DNA of 64,000 bases from Juglans regia (lineage: Eukaryota; Streptophyta; Magnoliopsida; Fagales; Juglandaceae): NCBI RefSeq assembly GCF_001411555.2, contig NC_049908.1:29967964-30031963 (forward strand), given 5' to 3'. A program made the position numbers and the translations under genes. Each line of letters starts with the position of its first letter. The stretch's first letter is position 1. Below, one piece after another: positions 63,101 through 64,000 of this stretch. The notes under the pieces were generated by a model. That model was not told the origin of the DNA. It saw nothing but the letters and a program-made list of their open reading frames with translations, and searched no databases.

Positions 63101-63440
63101 CTAGGAAACAAGAAACAAAAATGCATTATAACTTCAGATTGAGCATCAATAACATTACTCTGACAAGGCTCTTTTATTGACTACACAAGGGTATGCTCGA
63201 CCTCCCACTAAACCCTGATTAATGACGCTTAAAGCCCTTCTGTTCTGGATAATCTCCTGACCGAACTTTCTATTACCCATCTCTATCCCTCCTACCATTA
63301 AAAAAAAATGACAAAAGAACCATGTCAGATCTTCTGGTTTTACAACCAAAGTCAGTCTTGAATCGTCAAAAAATCTCAAAATTACCTTGAAGATTGGTGG
63401 GCTTGTTCAAATCGGGATTGTTCTCGTCAGTAATAACCAT
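60183..63440 (-). CDS. G2/mitotic cyclin, B2 type, 11 exons
   Basis: Model: complement(join(60183..60327, 60429..60607, 60699..60797, 60881..61102, 61223..61312, 62207..62332, 62411..62557, 62700..62745, 62986..63042, 63159..63291, 63386..63440)), 432 residues, all phases consistent. It activates cyclin-dependent kinases at G2/M in the nucleus. Visible parts are a destruction box RRALSVIN (about 36-43, RxxL), the linker NKRALSD, an acidic stretch before the cyclin box, [25 protein letters not shown] (the cyclin-box signature, spanning an exon junction), [19 protein letters not shown] and a cyclin C domain ending KLTGVHRKY and SKFGYTA. The order and length match plant CYCB2 proteins. Short exons 3 and 4 (57 and 46 bases) are supported by phase and by the phrase [13 protein letters not shown] across their junction. 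Confidence 0.92.
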
Positions 63441-64000
63441 TCTCTTCGATTATCTGAAAGAACAATCACTACCAGAGAACAAAACTCCTGGATACAAGAG
63501 AACAAACTCCTGGATCCCAAGACCCACCCCCACCCTAAAACGTTAGAACATCTAAGGACTGAGCCCTCCCGAGAAAATACGAACAAAGGTACAGAGAAAT
63601 ATAGAGCCCAAAAAAACACAAACGGGGGAATTGGTGTATAAAGTGGGTCGCGGTCTCTCGCCTTTATTCAAACGCAACGGCTAGTGAAATGTGGCCGTTG
63701 GATGAGAGGATGGTCTTGAGAAATGAGACTTGCTTCCATTTGTTTGTCCGAACAACGGTCAGTTGGTCGGAATGTCATGTGGAGTGCCGCATCTGATTTC
63801 AAATTAAATTAATTTCTTTTTATATTATTTTTTGTTTTTATTTACGGTAGGTGAAAAATTGAAATCCGCTCCTTTCCCATCATTCCTCCGGGGTCCGGAT
63901 TCTCTCTCCTAAACGCCAACTTGGATTGTGATTGACCAATTAAAGACTGCCAAATCAGCATTTTAGGAATTTTATGCAGCTTTGGTTACTACAGCATCAC
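63441..64000. other. Cyclin promoter and 5' UTR region
   Basis: It contains the cyclin 5' leader and the MSA-type motifs. No other gene is seen up to the window edge. Confidence 0.5.
63673..63761 (-). promoter_or_regulatory. Cluster of MSA (M-phase specific activator) motifs upstream of the cyclin
   Basis: The minus-strand reading at 63692-63702 is TCCAACGGCCA, an exact match to the plant MSA consensus YCYAACGGYYA. Near-matches are CGCAACGGCTA at 63673-63683 and AACAACGGTCA at 63751-63761 (plus strand). They lie about 235-320 bases upstream of the cyclin start. Three-repeat MYB factors bind MSA sites and drive G2/M expression of B-type cyclins. Confidence 0.75.

Noticed and set aside
62730..63104. 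Plus-strand 124-codon frame across cyclin exons 3-4
   Set aside because: Antisense to verified exons and their intron; Lys-rich from A-runs.
1..64000. tRNA, rRNA or snRNA genes
   Set aside because: No cloverleaf or conserved rRNA/snRNA block was recognised by eye; a covariance-model scan would be decisive.

Overview
This is nuclear DNA of a flowering plant, most likely a woody eudicot. Genes are split by GT-AG introns, intergenic DNA is AT-rich, and about half of the window is transposon-derived. Frequent Tourist-type MITEs with GGCCTTGTTTGG-like ends and a large At4g27190-like resistance gene fit Fagales (walnut/hickory group). That placement is inference from sequence style and not proven.

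Layout. The left edge holds the N-terminus of an acidic protein (minus). An acyl-activating enzyme gene follows at 2.5-5.1 kb (plus). Two complete tandem strictosidine-synthase-like (SSL) genes lie at 5.3-7.6 and 12.4-15.0 kb (minus). They share identical exon lengths but carry different transposon insertions. From 16 to 45 kb the window is almost entirely mobile DNA: a hAT-type element, CACTA and Tourist-like MITEs, two decayed L1-type LINEs head to tail (19-27.7 kb), a decayed Ty3/gypsy gag-like remnant interrupted by other repeats (30-35 kb), and a full-length but mutated LINE (38.6-44.7 kb). The full-length LINE keeps a 14-bp target-site duplication and has a hAT element sitting in its RNase H region. 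A six-exon CC-NB-ARC-LRR gene of about 2,067 residues occupies 46.9-55.4 kb (plus). The right end holds an intronless plastid phosphoserine aminotransferase (57.8-59.0 kb, minus) and an 11-exon B2-type mitotic cyclin (60.2-63.4 kb, minus) whose promoter has M-phase (MSA) motifs.

The genes do not form a pathway. They are ordinary plant loci for acyl-CoA metabolism, SSL/APMAP-like propellers, pathogen sensing, serine synthesis and the cell cycle, spread through a transposon-rich region. I found no CRISPR array, tRNA, rRNA or clearly new molecular system. The most informative structures are the exon-per-module LRR array of the resistance gene, the SSL duplication whose left junction falls in a truncated MITE, and the nested, TSD-marked insertions that allow relative dating. 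All exon models were read by eye from splice sites, reading phase and family knowledge; no alignment was run.
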